In this document: positions 20,654 through 29,634 of the stretch, one piece after another
How positions within the stretch are numbered: the stretch's first letter is position 1
How the letters are laid out: each line of letters starts with the position of its first letter
DNA from: Streptomyces sp. SAJ15
Lineage (GTDB): Bacteria > Actinomycetota > Actinomycetes > Streptomycetales > Streptomycetaceae
Length of the DNA stretch: 64,000 bases
Reading direction: 5' to 3'
NCBI RefSeq assembly: GCF_007595705.1
Contig: NZ_NISY01000002.1
Location: forward strand, 558,001-622,000
Made by a program: the position numbers and the translations under genes
Notes under the pieces: model-generated
Database searches by the model: none
What the model was told of the DNA's origin: nothing
The model's input: the letters and a program-made list of their open reading frames with translations, nothing else

Positions 20654-21412
20654 TCAGTCCGTCGCCGGCGTCCAGGTGAAGCGTGGTTCCCGCCGCTCCA
20701 GGAACGCGGCGACCCCCTCGGCCCGTTCGCCGGAGGCGTCCATCCGCCGGGTCCAGTACGCGTGCCGCGCCGGGTCCACCGGGCCGGCGGCGAACTCCTT
20801 GGCCGCGGCCTGGGTGAGCTGTGAGCGGGCGGTGAGCACCGCCGTGAACTCGGCGACGCGCTTGTCCAACCCGCCCGCCGGCAGCACCTCGTCCACCAGG
20901 CCGGTGCGCAGGGCCCGCTCGGCGTCGATCAGTTCGGCCGAGAACAGCAGGTACTTGGCGGTCGCCGGGCCGACCAGGTCCACCAGGCGCCGGGTGGAGC
21001 CGGGGCCGTAGACGATGCCGAGCCTGGCCGGGGTGATGCCGAACCGGGCGTCCTGCTCCGCGAACCGCAGGTCGCAGGCGGCCGCCAGCTGACAGCCGCC
21101 GCCCACGCAGTAGCCGCGCACGGCCGCCAGCGTCGGCTTGGGGAAGGCGGCGAGCGCCTCCTCCGCCGCGATGGCCAGCTCCCGCGAGTCCGGGCCGCCC
21201 TCGGTCAGCGAGGAGATGTCGGCGCCCGCGCAGAAGGTGTCCCCGGCGCCGGTGAGGACCAGGGCCCGAACGGAGGGGTCGGCGGCGTAGCGGGCCAACA
21301 GCCCGGGCAGCTCACGCCACATGGCGGCGGTCATCGCGTTGCGCTTGGCGGGGTTGGCGATGGTGACGGTGGCGACGCCGTCGGCGCATCCGTGCTGCAG
21401 GCAGGGCTCCAT
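20654..21412 (-). CDS. Enoyl-CoA hydratase/isomerase family protein
   Basis: A 252-residue crotonase. The oxyanion-hole segments are AGADISSLT and GYCVGGGCQLAAACDL, and FGITPARLGIVYGPGSTRRL occupies the second catalytic position, where Arg replaces the glutamate common in hydratases. The chemistry may therefore be something other than simple hydration. The ATG at 21412 is chosen over an upstream in-frame codon because the protein then starts directly at the crotonase fold. It is a single-gene unit ahead of a 280-base gap that contains the divergent anti-sigma-type gene's promoter region. Confidence 0.85.
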   Translation of the reverse strand: MEPCLQHGCADGVATVTIANPAKRNAMTAAMWRELPGLLARYAADPSVRALVLTGAGDTFCAGADISSLTEGGPDSRELAIAAEEALAAFPKPTLAAVRGYCVGGGCQLAAACDLRFAEQDARFGITPARLGIVYGPGSTRRLVDLVGPATAKYLLFSAELIDAERALRTGLVDEVLPAGGLDKRVAEFTAVLTARSQLTQAAAKEFAAGPVDPARHAYWTRRMDASGERAEGVAAFLERREPRFTWTPATD

Positions 21413-21692
21413 GCGGCGGATCGTATCCGGGGCTCGGGGTCCGGGTCGGGTGGGTCGCACGCCCGTCCGAGGTTACAGCGCGTCACCATGCCTGCGACGA
21501 CCGAACAGGGAGGGGGGATGATCCGCTCAGAAGGGGCGAGAAGTAAGGCTGGTTACCGCGTACTCGATCAAAACGCATCGATATGTGCTGACTTCGGTTC
21601 AGTGGCCCTGTACGGACCGTGTGATTCCCAACACTCGAGGTGAGTGGTTGAGCGTGCGTGGTTGAGCGGCGGCGGATGGGTGGGTATCGGAC

Positions 21693-22214
21693 ATGGAGAT
21701 CCTGGGGAGCGTCCCACCTGAACAGGGCCAGGCCCCCCCGCCGCGCACGCCGATGGCGTACGAGGGGGTGTGGCGGTTCACCGCCCCGGCCCTGGACTGT
21801 TCGGTGCCCCAGGCCCGGCACGCGGTGCGCGACCTGCTGGTCCACCAGCGGGTGCCGGTCACCGAGGAGCTGGTGCAGAACCTGCTGCTGATCGTCTCCG
21901 AGCTGGTCACCAACGCGGTGCGGCACGCGGCGTTGCTCTCCCCGGAGATCGCGGTCGAGCTGTCCATCGGGCGGGACTGGGTGCGGGTGGCGGTGGAGGA
22001 CAACCATCCGTACCGCCCCAAGGCGCTCGAGGCCGACCAGGGGCAGACCGGCGGGCGCGGGCTGCTGCTGGTCCAGGCGATCACCGCCGAGTCGGGCGGC
22101 GCCTATGACGTCGAACACACCGCCGGCGGCGGAAAGGCGGTGTGGGCCGCCCTGCCGCTGGCGCCGGCGGTCTCCGTGGCCGTCCGCGCTACCAACCCGC
22201 GGCGGGCCCGGTGA
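21693..22214 (+). CDS. Anti-sigma-factor-type ATP-binding protein (HATPase_c)
   Basis: A 173-residue stand-alone GHKL ATPase. The N box is ELVTNAVRHA, the G1 box VAVEDNHPYRP and the G2 box GGRGLLLVQAI. Streptomyces encodes many such RsbW/SpoIIAB-like kinases that control sigma factors or anti-anti-sigma partners. No cognate sigma gene is adjacent. The 232 bases upstream are relatively AT-rich for this genome and probably hold its promoter. Its 3' end overlaps the convergent idi gene by 26 bases. Confidence 0.88.
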   Translation: MEILGSVPPEQGQAPPPRTPMAYEGVWRFTAPALDCSVPQARHAVRDLLVHQRVPVTEELVQNLLLIVSELVTNAVRHAALLSPEIAVELSIGRDWVRVAVEDNHPYRPKALEADQGQTGGRGLLLVQAITAESGGAYDVEHTAGGGKAVWAALPLAPAVSVAVRATNPRRAR

Positions 22215-22806
22215 GCTCGCGGATCACCGGCCGGGCGGCGTCCAGCACGGTCGGGAACCAGGCGGAGAACGGGCCCTGCTCGCGCAACCGCGCCAGCTCC
22301 CCGGGTGTCACATAGGCGATCTCCCCGACCTCCTCCGGATCCGGTGCCGGCTCGGCCCGCACCAGCCCGGCGAAGAGGTGGTTGAACTCCTGCTCGACCA
22401 GCCCGGAGGCCGGGTCCGGGTGGTTGTAGCGGACCGTGCCCGCCTCCCGCAGCACCGTGGGCGCCACCCCCAGCTCCTCGGCGGTGCGCCGGGCCGCGGC
22501 GACGAAGGGCGGCTCACCGGGGTAGGGGTGCCCGCAGCAGGTGTTGGACCACACACCGGGGGAGTGGTACTTGCCCAGGGCCCGGCGCTGGAGCAGCAGC
22601 CGGCCGCGGTCGTCGAAGAGGAAGACGGAGAAGGCGCGGTGCAGCCGGCCGGGCGGCAGATGGGCGGCGAGCTTCTCCGCGGTGCCGATCGTGGCGCCGT
22701 CCTCGTCGACCAGTTCCAGCATGATCGGATCGCTGGCGCCCGCGGGCGCGGCAGCCGTGCTGTGCGGCGTGTCAGTGGAGCGGCCGTTGGCGGGTGTGAT
22801 CGGCAT
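22189..22806 (-). CDS. idi: Type 1 isopentenyl-diphosphate delta-isomerase
   Basis: A 205-residue Nudix-fold enzyme interconverting IPP and DMAPP. The active-site cysteine lies in WSNTCCGHPYPGE, the Nudix-like helix in ARRTAEELGV, and the catalytic glutamate region in LVEQEFNHLFAG. The ATG at 22806 starts the protein about 30 residues before the conserved core. The enzyme balances precursors for the polyprenyl synthase of the hopanoid operon elsewhere in the window. It lies 115 bases downstream of the cation transporter gene, on the same strand. Confidence 0.95.
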   Translation of the reverse strand: MPITPANGRSTDTPHSTAAAPAGASDPIMLELVDEDGATIGTAEKLAAHLPPGRLHRAFSVFLFDDRGRLLLQRRALGKYHSPGVWSNTCCGHPYPGEPPFVAAARRTAEELGVAPTVLREAGTVRYNHPDPASGLVEQEFNHLFAGLVRAEPAPDPEEVGEIAYVTPGELARLREQGPFSAWFPTVLDAARPVIRELTGPAAGW

Positions 22807-22921
22807 TGACCATCCTCGTAGTCGATCCGGAGCCTTCAGAGTCTCTCGTACCTCTGCCCATTCATCTGTGCCCTCTCCTGCGGTTTCGTCACAGTCAAAC
22901 GCCGGACATGGCAAACGTTTG

Positions 22922-23845
22922 TCAGTGGCAGAGCCGGGACTCGTGCGCGGCGTGACCCACCGGCTCCAGCTGGAAGGTGCAGTGGGTGACGTCGAAGTGG
23001 CCGCCGAGACAGTCCTGAAGGTCGTGCAGCATCCGCTCGTGCCCCACCACGTCCAGCACCTCCCGACTGACCACCACATGCGCGGAGAGCACCGGCATCC
23101 CCGACGTGATGGTCCACACATGCAGGTCGTGCAGGCCGGCCACGCCGTCCAGGGCGAGGATGTGGTCCCGCACCTCCGCCAGGTCGACGTCCCGCGGCGC
23201 CCCCTCCAACAGCACGTTCAGCGTCTCCCGCAGCAGCCGCCAGGTGCGCGGGACGATCATCAGGGCGATGGCGACGGAGGCCACCGGGTCGGCCGCCGGC
23301 CAGCCGGTGGCGAGGACGACCCCGGCGGAGACCAGCACCGCCACCGAGCCCAGGGCGTCCGCCAGCACCTCCAGGAAGGCGCCGCGGACGTTGAGGCTCT
23401 CGCCCTGGCCGGGCAGCAGCAGCGCCAGCGACACGAGGTTCGCGGCCAGGCCGACCAGGGCGAAGACGATGGTGAGCCCGCTGTCGATCTCCGTCGGGCT
23501 GATGAACCGGCGCACCGCCTCGTAGAGGATGTAGCCGCCCACCCCGAACAACAGCAGACAGTTGGCGAGCGCGGCCAGGATCTCGGCGCGGGCGTAGCCG
23601 TAGGTGCGGCGGGCGCTCGGCGGGCGCGCCGCGACGTGGATCGCCAGCAGCGCCATCGCCAGGCCCAGGGCGTCCGTCGCCATGTGCCCGGCGTCGGCCA
23701 GCAGTGCCAGGGAGCCCGAGAGCAGCCCGCCGGCGATCTCCACGACCATCACCGAGATCGTGATCGCCAGGGCGCAGCGCAGCCGCCAGCGGTGCGTCGT
23801 CGCGGCCGTGACCGCGCCGCCGCCGTGACCGTGGCCCGCGCCCAT
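22922..23845 (-). CDS. Cation diffusion facilitator (CDF/ZnT-type) transporter
   Basis: A 307-residue membrane protein with six predicted helices. The metal sites HD/DD are visible: LADAGHMATDALGL in helix 2 and LEVLADALGSVAV in helix 5. The N-terminus is His-rich (MGAGHGHGGG) and a cytoplasmic C-terminal domain (residues about 215-300) contains LHDLHVWTITSGM and an HFDVTHCTFQLE metal-binding strand. Zinc or a similar divalent cation would be exported against protons. It may be cotranscribed with idi. Confidence 0.92.
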   Translation of the reverse strand: MGAGHGHGGGAVTAATTHRWRLRCALAITISVMVVEIAGGLLSGSLALLADAGHMATDALGLAMALLAIHVAARPPSARRTYGYARAEILAALANCLLLFGVGGYILYEAVRRFISPTEIDSGLTIVFALVGLAANLVSLALLLPGQGESLNVRGAFLEVLADALGSVAVLVSAGVVLATGWPAADPVASVAIALMIVPRTWRLLRETLNVLLEGAPRDVDLAEVRDHILALDGVAGLHDLHVWTITSGMPVLSAHVVVSREVLDVVGHERMLHDLQDCLGGHFDVTHCTFQLEPVGHAAHESRLCH

Positions 23846-24033
23846 CCGGCTCCCTCTCCCCGGTAGCCACCGGCGCCGAGGGCCCCTGCGGCCCCTCGAC
23901 CAGGTGAGGCGTCACCCTTCCGCCACGGTACGTCACCCACCGGCCCCGCGCCGGTCGACCCGGCCCCGCCCGCCGCCCGTCGAGTCGCAGGGCCTCCGCT
24001 CCGCCCCGAGGTTCCGCCGTTACCCGTGGCGGG

Positions 24034-25020
24034 TCATCCGTGACGGGCCTCGGGGTGGCGGAGGCACCAGCCCTCCCAGGCCGACTCGACCATGGCCCGC
24101 ACCTCGTGCCGGGGGGTCCAGTCCAGCTCCTTGGCGATCCGCTCGGCGCAGCCCACGACCCGGGCCGGGTCGCCCGCGCGGCGCGGCTCGACCAGCGGGG
24201 CCGGCTCGCGGTGGCCGGTGACCTCGGCGATCAGGTCGGCCATCTCGCGCACCGAGACGCCCTGGCCGGTGCCGACGTTCACCGTCAGATCGCCCGCGTC
24301 GGGGCGCTCGGCGAGCCGGCGGGCCACCGCGAGGTGGGCCGCGGCCAGGTCCTCCACATGGATGTAGTCGCGGACGCAGGTGCCGTCCGGGGTGGGGTAG
24401 TCGTCGCCGAAGATCCGCGGGGACTCGCCCCGGGTGAGGCGCTCGAACATCATCGGCACGATGTTGTAGACCCCGGTGTCCGCCAGCTCCGGGCGGGCGG
24501 CCCCGGCCACGTTGAAGTAGCGCAGACAGGCCGTGGAGATGCCGTGCGCGGCGCCGGTGGCCCGCACCAGCCACTCACCGGCCAGCTTGGTCTCGCCGTA
24601 GGGGTTCATCGGCAGGCACGGGGTGTCCTCGGTGACCAGGTCCACATCCGGCATCCCGTAGACGGCCGCCGAGGAGGAGAAGACGAAGCTGTCGACGCCC
24701 GCCGCGACCGCCTCCTCCAGCAGCACGGTCAGCCCGTGGACGTTCTCGTGGTAGTACCGCAGCGGCTGCTCGACGGACTCCCCGACCTGCTTGAGCGCGG
24801 CCAGGTGCACCACCCCCGTCACCCCCAGCTCCGCGAGGGTCCGGCGCACCAGCTCACGGTCGAGGACCGAGCCGTGCACCAGGGGCACGTCCCGCGGCAG
24901 CCGATCGGCCAGGCCGCTGCTCAGGTTGTCGAGCACGGCGACCCGCTCCCCGGCCTCCGCCATGACCCCTACTACATGCGCCCCGATATATCCGGCACCA
25001 CCCGTGATCAGCCATGTCAT
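24034..25020 (-). CDS. galE: UDP-glucose 4-epimerase
   Basis: A 328-residue extended SDR. ITGGAGYIGAHVV is the NAD-binding turn, SSSAAVYG holds the catalytic Ser, and NPYGETKLAGE gives the YxxxK pair; DYIHVEDLA and VNVGTGQGVSVRE are GalE marks. It interconverts UDP-glucose and UDP-galactose. It is divergently arranged with the CDP-alcohol phosphotransferase gene cluster, so it may supply UDP-galactose to the cluster's GT2 enzyme. That link is inferred. Confidence 0.93.
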   Translation of the reverse strand: MTWLITGGAGYIGAHVVGVMAEAGERVAVLDNLSSGLADRLPRDVPLVHGSVLDRELVRRTLAELGVTGVVHLAALKQVGESVEQPLRYYHENVHGLTVLLEEAVAAGVDSFVFSSSAAVYGMPDVDLVTEDTPCLPMNPYGETKLAGEWLVRATGAAHGISTACLRYFNVAGAARPELADTGVYNIVPMMFERLTRGESPRIFGDDYPTPDGTCVRDYIHVEDLAAAHLAVARRLAERPDAGDLTVNVGTGQGVSVREMADLIAEVTGHREPAPLVEPRRAGDPARVVGCAERIAKELDWTPRHEVRAMVESAWEGWCLRHPEARHG

Positions 25021-25122
25021 GACGGCACCCTACCCAGAGCGGAGGAGCGGCTGCCGTTTGATGGGGAAGCCGGTATCCACCATGATGATCGCGGCAGACA
25101 TAGCCGTCGCTCACCCGATCGG

Positions 25123-25141
25123 GCGGTGAATGTGCGGTGAA
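25123..25141. promoter_or_regulatory. Direct repeat in the galE / CDP-alcohol gene intergenic region
   Basis: GCGGTGAA occurs at 25123-25130 and 25134-25141, spaced 11 bases (one helical turn), in the 250-base divergent promoter region. A regulator site is possible. No recognisable -35/-10 pair supports a firm promoter call. Confidence 0.3.
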
Positions 25142-25270
25142 CGGGTGCTTCGACGTATCCGATAGCCTCTGCCGACGTGCCGCACCCGCCCGACGTCGGG
25201 CCCAAGCGGGCACCACCCGCTGCCCGGACGCCGTGGAACCGGCGGGGCCGCCCCGTCCAGTCGCCAAGGA

Positions 25271-27085
25271 GTGAGTCGTCTGTCGACCGCCATTCTCACC
25301 GGTCCGCCGGTCGTCGGCTCGTCCCTCGGGGACGAGCTGCGGTCGCTGGGGTTCGACGTGCGTATGGCGGCTGACGCCGCCGGTCTGGCGACGGAGCTGG
25401 CCGCCGTCCCGGCGGGCGAGCGCGTCGCCGTCGTCGACACCCGCTTCGTGGGCCACGCGCACGCCCTGCGGCTCGCCCTGACCGACCCCCGCTTCACCGC
25501 GGGCGCGGTCCCGGGCGCGATGACCGTGCAGCCGGAGGCGCGCAGCGAGCTCGCCGGGGTGGTCGGCACGCGGTCCGCGGGGCGGAACGCACCACCGGAC
25601 GTGTTGCCCGACCTGCTGGTCGACGATCTGCTCGCCGCGGGCGTCGACGTGCACCGCCCCGAGCTCGGGGTGCTGGTCGCGGGGGTGCCGGTCGCCCCGG
25701 AGGAGCGGGCGCAGGCGCGCGCCGCCGTCGACCGCGTCGACGACGAAGAGGTCCGGCTGCGCAGCGCCGTGAAGTCGCGGGACGGCTTCTTCACCACCTT
25801 CTTCATCAGCCCGTACTCGCGCTACATCGCCCGCTGGTGCGCCCGCCGCGGCCTCACGCCCAACCACGTCACCACCGCCTCGCTGCTCACCGCGCTGATC
25901 GCGGCGGGCTGCGCGGCCACCGGCACCCGGCCCGGCTTCATCGCCGCCGGCGCGCTGCTGATCTTCTCCTTCGTGCTGGACTGCGCCGACGGCCAGCTGG
26001 CCCGCTACTCCCTGCAGTACTCCACGCTGGGCGCCTGGCTGGACGCCACCTTCGACCGGGCCAAGGAGTACGCGTACTACGCCGGCCTGGCGCTGGGCGC
26101 CGCCAACAGCGGCGGCGGTGACGACGTCTGGGCGCTGGCGCTGGCCGCGATGGTGCTCCAGACCTGCCGGCATGTGGTGGATTTCTCCTTCAACGAGGCC
26201 AACCACGACGCCACCGGCAACACCAGCCCCACCGCCGCGCTCTCCGACCGACTGGACAGCGTCGGCTGGACCGTCTGGGCCCGGCGCATGATCGTGCTGC
26301 CGATCGGCGAGCGCTGGGCGATGATCGCCGTCCTCACCGCGCTCACCACGCCGCGCATCGTCTTCTACGCCCTGCTGATCGGCTGCTCGTTCGCCGCCTG
26401 CTACACCACCGCCGGCCGGGTGCTGCGCTCGCTGACCCGCAGGGCGCGGCGGACCGACCGGGCCGCGCGGGCGCTGGCGGACCTGGCCGACACCGGGCCG
26501 CTGGCGGAGCTGGTGGCCAAGGGCGCCGGCCGCCGGATCGGGCTGGGGACCTACGGCCCGCTGCTGTGGGCGGCGGCCGCGACGGGCGTGCTGCTGGCGG
26601 GGGTGGCCCTGCCGGCGTACGGCGGCTGGGCCCCGGTGGGCGCGGCCGCGGTCTACGCCCTGCTGGCCGGTCTCGCGGTCGGCCGGCCGCTGAAGGGCCC
26701 GCTGGACTGGCTGGTCCCGCCGCTGTTCCGGGTGGCGGAGTACACCGCGGTGCTCATCCTGGCGGCTCGCAGCGAGGTGAACGGAGCCTTGCCCGCGGCT
26801 TTCGGGCTGGTGGCCGCCGTCGCCTACCATCACTACGACACGGTGTACCGCATCCGCGGTGGCACCGGCGCGCCGCCGCACTGGCTGGTGCGGATCACCG
26901 GGGGGCACGAGGGGCGGAGCCTGGCTGTCACGGCCGCCGCCGCCGTGTGGCATGACCAAGGTTTCACCATCGCGCTGACGGCCCTCGCGGGGGCCCTGGC
27001 GCTGGCGGTGCTCATCGAGAGCATCCGCTTCTGGGTGTCCTCCGGAGCACCCGCTGTACACGACGAAACAGGAGAACCCGCATGA
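25271..27085 (+). CDS. Large CDP-alcohol phosphotransferase (DUF5941-type)
   Basis: A 604-residue membrane enzyme. The N-terminal 160 residues form a soluble domain I cannot firmly assign. The CDP-alcohol phosphotransferase motif is complete: Asp237 and Asp240 in LDCADGQLARY, Asp258 and Asp262 in GAWLDATFDRAKE. Several hydrophobic helices follow, then a C-terminal segment of the type named DUF5941 in actinobacteria (about 375-590). The enzyme would transfer a phospho-alcohol from a CDP-activated donor. The GTG at 25271 follows AAGGA. Its stop overlaps the next gene's ATG (ATGA), so the two are translationally coupled. Confidence 0.85.
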   Translation: MSRLSTAILTGPPVVGSSLGDELRSLGFDVRMAADAAGLATELAAVPAGERVAVVDTRFVGHAHALRLALTDPRFTAGAVPGAMTVQPEARSELAGVVGTRSAGRNAPPDVLPDLLVDDLLAAGVDVHRPELGVLVAGVPVAPEERAQARAAVDRVDDEEVRLRSAVKSRDGFFTTFFISPYSRYIARWCARRGLTPNHVTTASLLTALIAAGCAATGTRPGFIAAGALLIFSFVLDCADGQLARYSLQYSTLGAWLDATFDRAKEYAYYAGLALGAANSGGGDDVWALALAAMVLQTCRHVVDFSFNEANHDATGNTSPTAALSDRLDSVGWTVWARRMIVLPIGERWAMIAVLTALTTPRIVFYALLIGCSFAACYTTAGRVLRSLTRRARRTDRAARALADLADTGPLAELVAKGAGRRIGLGTYGPLLWAAAATGVLLAGVALPAYGGWAPVGAAAVYALLAGLAVGRPLKGPLDWLVPPLFRVAEYTAVLILAARSEVNGALPAAFGLVAAVAYHHYDTVYRIRGGTGAPPHWLVRITGGHEGRSLAVTAAAAVWHDQGFTIALTALAGALALAVLIESIRFWVSSGAPAVHDETGEPA

Positions 27086-27819
27086 TCGGCCTCGTGCTGG
27101 CCGCCGGCGCCGGACGGCGTCTGCGCCCCTACACCGACACCCTGCCCAAGGCCCTGGTGCCCGTGGACGGCGACACCACCGTCCTCGACCTGACCCTGGG
27201 CAACTTCGCCGAGGTGGGACTGACCGAGGTCGCGATCGTCGTCGGTTACCGCAAGGAGGCCGTGTACGAGCGCAAGGCGGCGCTTGAGCAGAAGTACGGC
27301 CTGAAGATCACCCTGATCGACAACGACAAGGCCGAGGAGTGGAACAACGCCTACTCCCTGTGGTGCGCCCGTGACGAGATCAAGCACAGCGTGATCCTCG
27401 CCAACGGCGACACCGTGCACCCGGTCTCCGTCGAGAAGACCCTGCTCGCCGCCCGCGGCAACGGCCAGAAGATCATCCTCGCCCTCGACACGGTGAAGCA
27501 GCTCGCCGACGAGGAGATGAAGGTCATCGTGGACCCGGAGAAGGGCGTCCAGCGGATCACCAAGCTGATGGACCCGTCCGAGGCCACCGGCGAGTACATC
27601 GGCGTCACCCTCATCGAGGGCGAGGCCGCCGAGGAGCTGGGCGACGCGCTGCGCGCCACCTTCGAGCGCGACCCCGACCTGTACTACGAGGACGGCTACC
27701 AGGAGCTGGTCAACCGCGGCTTCAAGGTCGACGTGGCCCCGATCGGCGAGGTGCGCTGGGTCGAGATCGACAACCACGACGACCTCGCGAAGGGCCGTGA
27801 GATCGCGTGCCAGTACTGA
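27082..27819 (+). CDS. Phosphocholine-cytidylyltransferase-like sugar/alcohol nucleotidyltransferase
   Basis: A 245-residue nucleotidyltransferase starting with the signature LVLAAGAGRRLRPYT followed by LPKALVPV. A metal-binding LANGDT lies near residue 110. The family activates phosphorylated small molecules as CDP or UDP derivatives. Its neighbours are two CDP-alcohol phosphotransferases, so a CDP-alcohol product is likely. The ATG overlaps the stop of the upstream gene, and its own 3' end overlaps the next GTG by 13 bases. Confidence 0.9.
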   Translation: MIGLVLAAGAGRRLRPYTDTLPKALVPVDGDTTVLDLTLGNFAEVGLTEVAIVVGYRKEAVYERKAALEQKYGLKITLIDNDKAEEWNNAYSLWCARDEIKHSVILANGDTVHPVSVEKTLLAARGNGQKIILALDTVKQLADEEMKVIVDPEKGVQRITKLMDPSEATGEYIGVTLIEGEAAEELGDALRATFERDPDLYYEDGYQELVNRGFKVDVAPIGEVRWVEIDNHDDLAKGREIACQY

Positions 27820-28868
27820 CCCGACTCATCCCCTCGCCGGTCGTCGTCGACATCCGTCCCGGCGCGCTGGATGATCTCGCGGGGGTCCTGGCCGACCAGC
27901 GGATCTCCGCATCGGGCAAGCTGGCCATCGCGATCAGCGGTGGTTCCGGGGCGGCGCTGCGCGAGCGGCTCGCCCCGGCCCTTCCGGGCGCCAGCTGGTA
28001 CGAGGTCGGCGGCGGCACCCTGGACGACGCGATCAAGCTCGCCGACGCGATGAAGTCCGGGCACTACGACGCGGTCGTGGGCCTGGGCGGCGGCAAGATC
28101 ATCGACTGTGCGAAGTTCGCCGCCGCGCGCATCGGGCTGCCGCTGGTCGCGGTGGCCACCAACCTGTCGCACGACGGGCTGTGCTCGCCGGTCGCCACCC
28201 TGGACAACGACGCGGGCCGCGGCTCCTACGGGGTCCCGAACCCGATCGCCGTCGTCATCGACCTCGACATCATCCGCGAGGCCCCGGTGCGGTTCGTCCG
28301 CTCCGGCATCGGCGACGCGCTGTCCAACATCTCCGCCGTCGCCGACTGGGAGCTGTCCCACCGGGAGACCGGAGAGGGCATCGACGGGCTGGCCGCCGCC
28401 ATGGCCCGGCAGGCCGGCGAGGCCGTGCTGCGCCACCCCGGCGGCGTGGGCGACGACGACTTCCTCCAGGTGCTGGCCGAGGGCCTGGTCCTCACCGGCA
28501 TCTCGATGTCGGTGGCCGGCGACAGCCGCCCGGCCTCCGGCGCCTGCCACGAGATCAACCACGCCTTCGACCTGCTCTTCCCGAAGCGCGCGGCCAGCCA
28601 CGGCGAGCAGTGCGGCCTCGGCGCCGCCTTCGCCATGCACCTGCGCGGCGCCCACGAGGACGCCGGCTTCATGGCGGAGGTCCTGCGCCGTCACGGGCTG
28701 CCGGTGCTGCCCTCCGAGATCGGCTTCACCGCGGAGGAGTTCGCGCAGGTGGTGGAGTTCGCCCCGAAGACCCGTCCGGGCCGCTACACGATCCTGGAAC
28801 ACCTCGACCTGTCCACCGACCAGATCAGGGACGCATTCGCCGACTATGCAAAAGCCATCGGTAGCTGA
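27807..28868 (+). CDS. Glycerol-1-phosphate dehydrogenase-like iron/zinc alcohol dehydrogenase
   Basis: A 353-residue member of the G1PDH/AraM branch of the iron-containing alcohol dehydrogenase superfamily. NAD(P)-binding GLGGGKIIDCAK and NLSHDGLCSPVA are typical of that branch. The three metal ligands are present: Asp170 in SGIGDALSN, His248 in GACHEINHAF and His265 in ASHGEQCG. Such enzymes reduce dihydroxyacetone phosphate to sn-glycerol-1-phosphate, although the exact substrate here is unproven. With the cytidylyltransferase next to it, the likely output is a CDP-activated polyol. The GTG at 27807 is the start giving overlap coupling. Confidence 0.85.
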   Translation: MPVLTRLIPSPVVVDIRPGALDDLAGVLADQRISASGKLAIAISGGSGAALRERLAPALPGASWYEVGGGTLDDAIKLADAMKSGHYDAVVGLGGGKIIDCAKFAAARIGLPLVAVATNLSHDGLCSPVATLDNDAGRGSYGVPNPIAVVIDLDIIREAPVRFVRSGIGDALSNISAVADWELSHRETGEGIDGLAAAMARQAGEAVLRHPGGVGDDDFLQVLAEGLVLTGISMSVAGDSRPASGACHEINHAFDLLFPKRAASHGEQCGLGAAFAMHLRGAHEDAGFMAEVLRRHGLPVLPSEIGFTAEEFAQVVEFAPKTRPGRYTILEHLDLSTDQIRDAFADYAKAIGS

Positions 28869-29634
28869 GCTCCGCCCGGTCGTCCACCCCCCGGGGGTCA
28901 AGGACCGACGCAGCGGTGAGCACTGGGCCGGCCGGCTCTACATGCGCGAGGTCTCGCTGCGCATCGACCGGCACCTGGTGAACACCCGGGTCACGGCCAA
29001 TCAGCTGACCTACCTGATGACCGTCGCCGGTGTCCTCGCCGCCCCGGCCCTGCTGGTGCCGGGGATCTGGGGCGCCGTGCTCGGCGTGGTGGCGGTCCAG
29101 CTCTACCTGCTGCTCGACTGCGTCGACGGCGAGATCGCCCGGTGGAAGAAGCAGTTCTCGCTCAGCGGGGTCTACCTGGACCGGGTGGCCGCCTACCTGT
29201 GCGACGCCGCGGTCCTCGTCGGCCTGGGCCTGCGCGCCGCCGACCTGTGGGGGGAGGGAACCACCGACGGACCGGAGTGGCTGTGGGCGTTCCTCGGCAC
29301 CCTCGCCGCGCTCGGCGCCATCCTGATCAAGGCCGAGACCGACCTCGTCGGCGTCGCCCGGCACCAGGGCGGACTGCCGCCGGTCAAGGAGGCGGCGTCC
29401 GAGCCGCGTTCCTCGGGCATGGCGCTGGCCCGCAAGGCGGCCGCGGCGCTGAAGTTCCACCGACTGGTCCTCGGGGTCGAGGCGTCCCTGCTCATCCTGT
29501 TCGTGGCGATTCTCGACGCGGCCCGGGGCGACCTCTTCTTCACCCGGCTCAGCGTGGCCGTGCTGGCCGGCATCGCCCTGCTGCAAACCGTGCTTCACCT
29601 CGTGTCCATCCTCGCGTCGAGCAGGCTCAAGTGA
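28846..29634 (+). CDS. Second CDP-alcohol phosphotransferase, with a variant catalytic motif
   Basis: A 262-residue membrane protein. The first half of the motif is intact (Asp91 and Asp94 in LDCVDGEIARW). In the second half, GVYLDRVAAYLCD, Asp112 is present but the fourth aspartate, usually four residues later, is Ala116; the next acid is Asp120. Four to five hydrophobic segments follow. The ATG at 28846 overlaps the dehydrogenase gene by 23 bases and begins a soluble N-terminus (MQKPSVAELRP). It would join the CDP-activated polyol to a lipid or sugar acceptor, or be catalytically altered. Confidence 0.85.
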   Translation: MQKPSVAELRPVVHPPGVKDRRSGEHWAGRLYMREVSLRIDRHLVNTRVTANQLTYLMTVAGVLAAPALLVPGIWGAVLGVVAVQLYLLLDCVDGEIARWKKQFSLSGVYLDRVAAYLCDAAVLVGLGLRAADLWGEGTTDGPEWLWAFLGTLAALGAILIKAETDLVGVARHQGGLPPVKEAASEPRSSGMALARKAAAALKFHRLVLGVEASLLILFVAILDAARGDLFFTRLSVAVLAGIALLQTVLHLVSILASSRLK

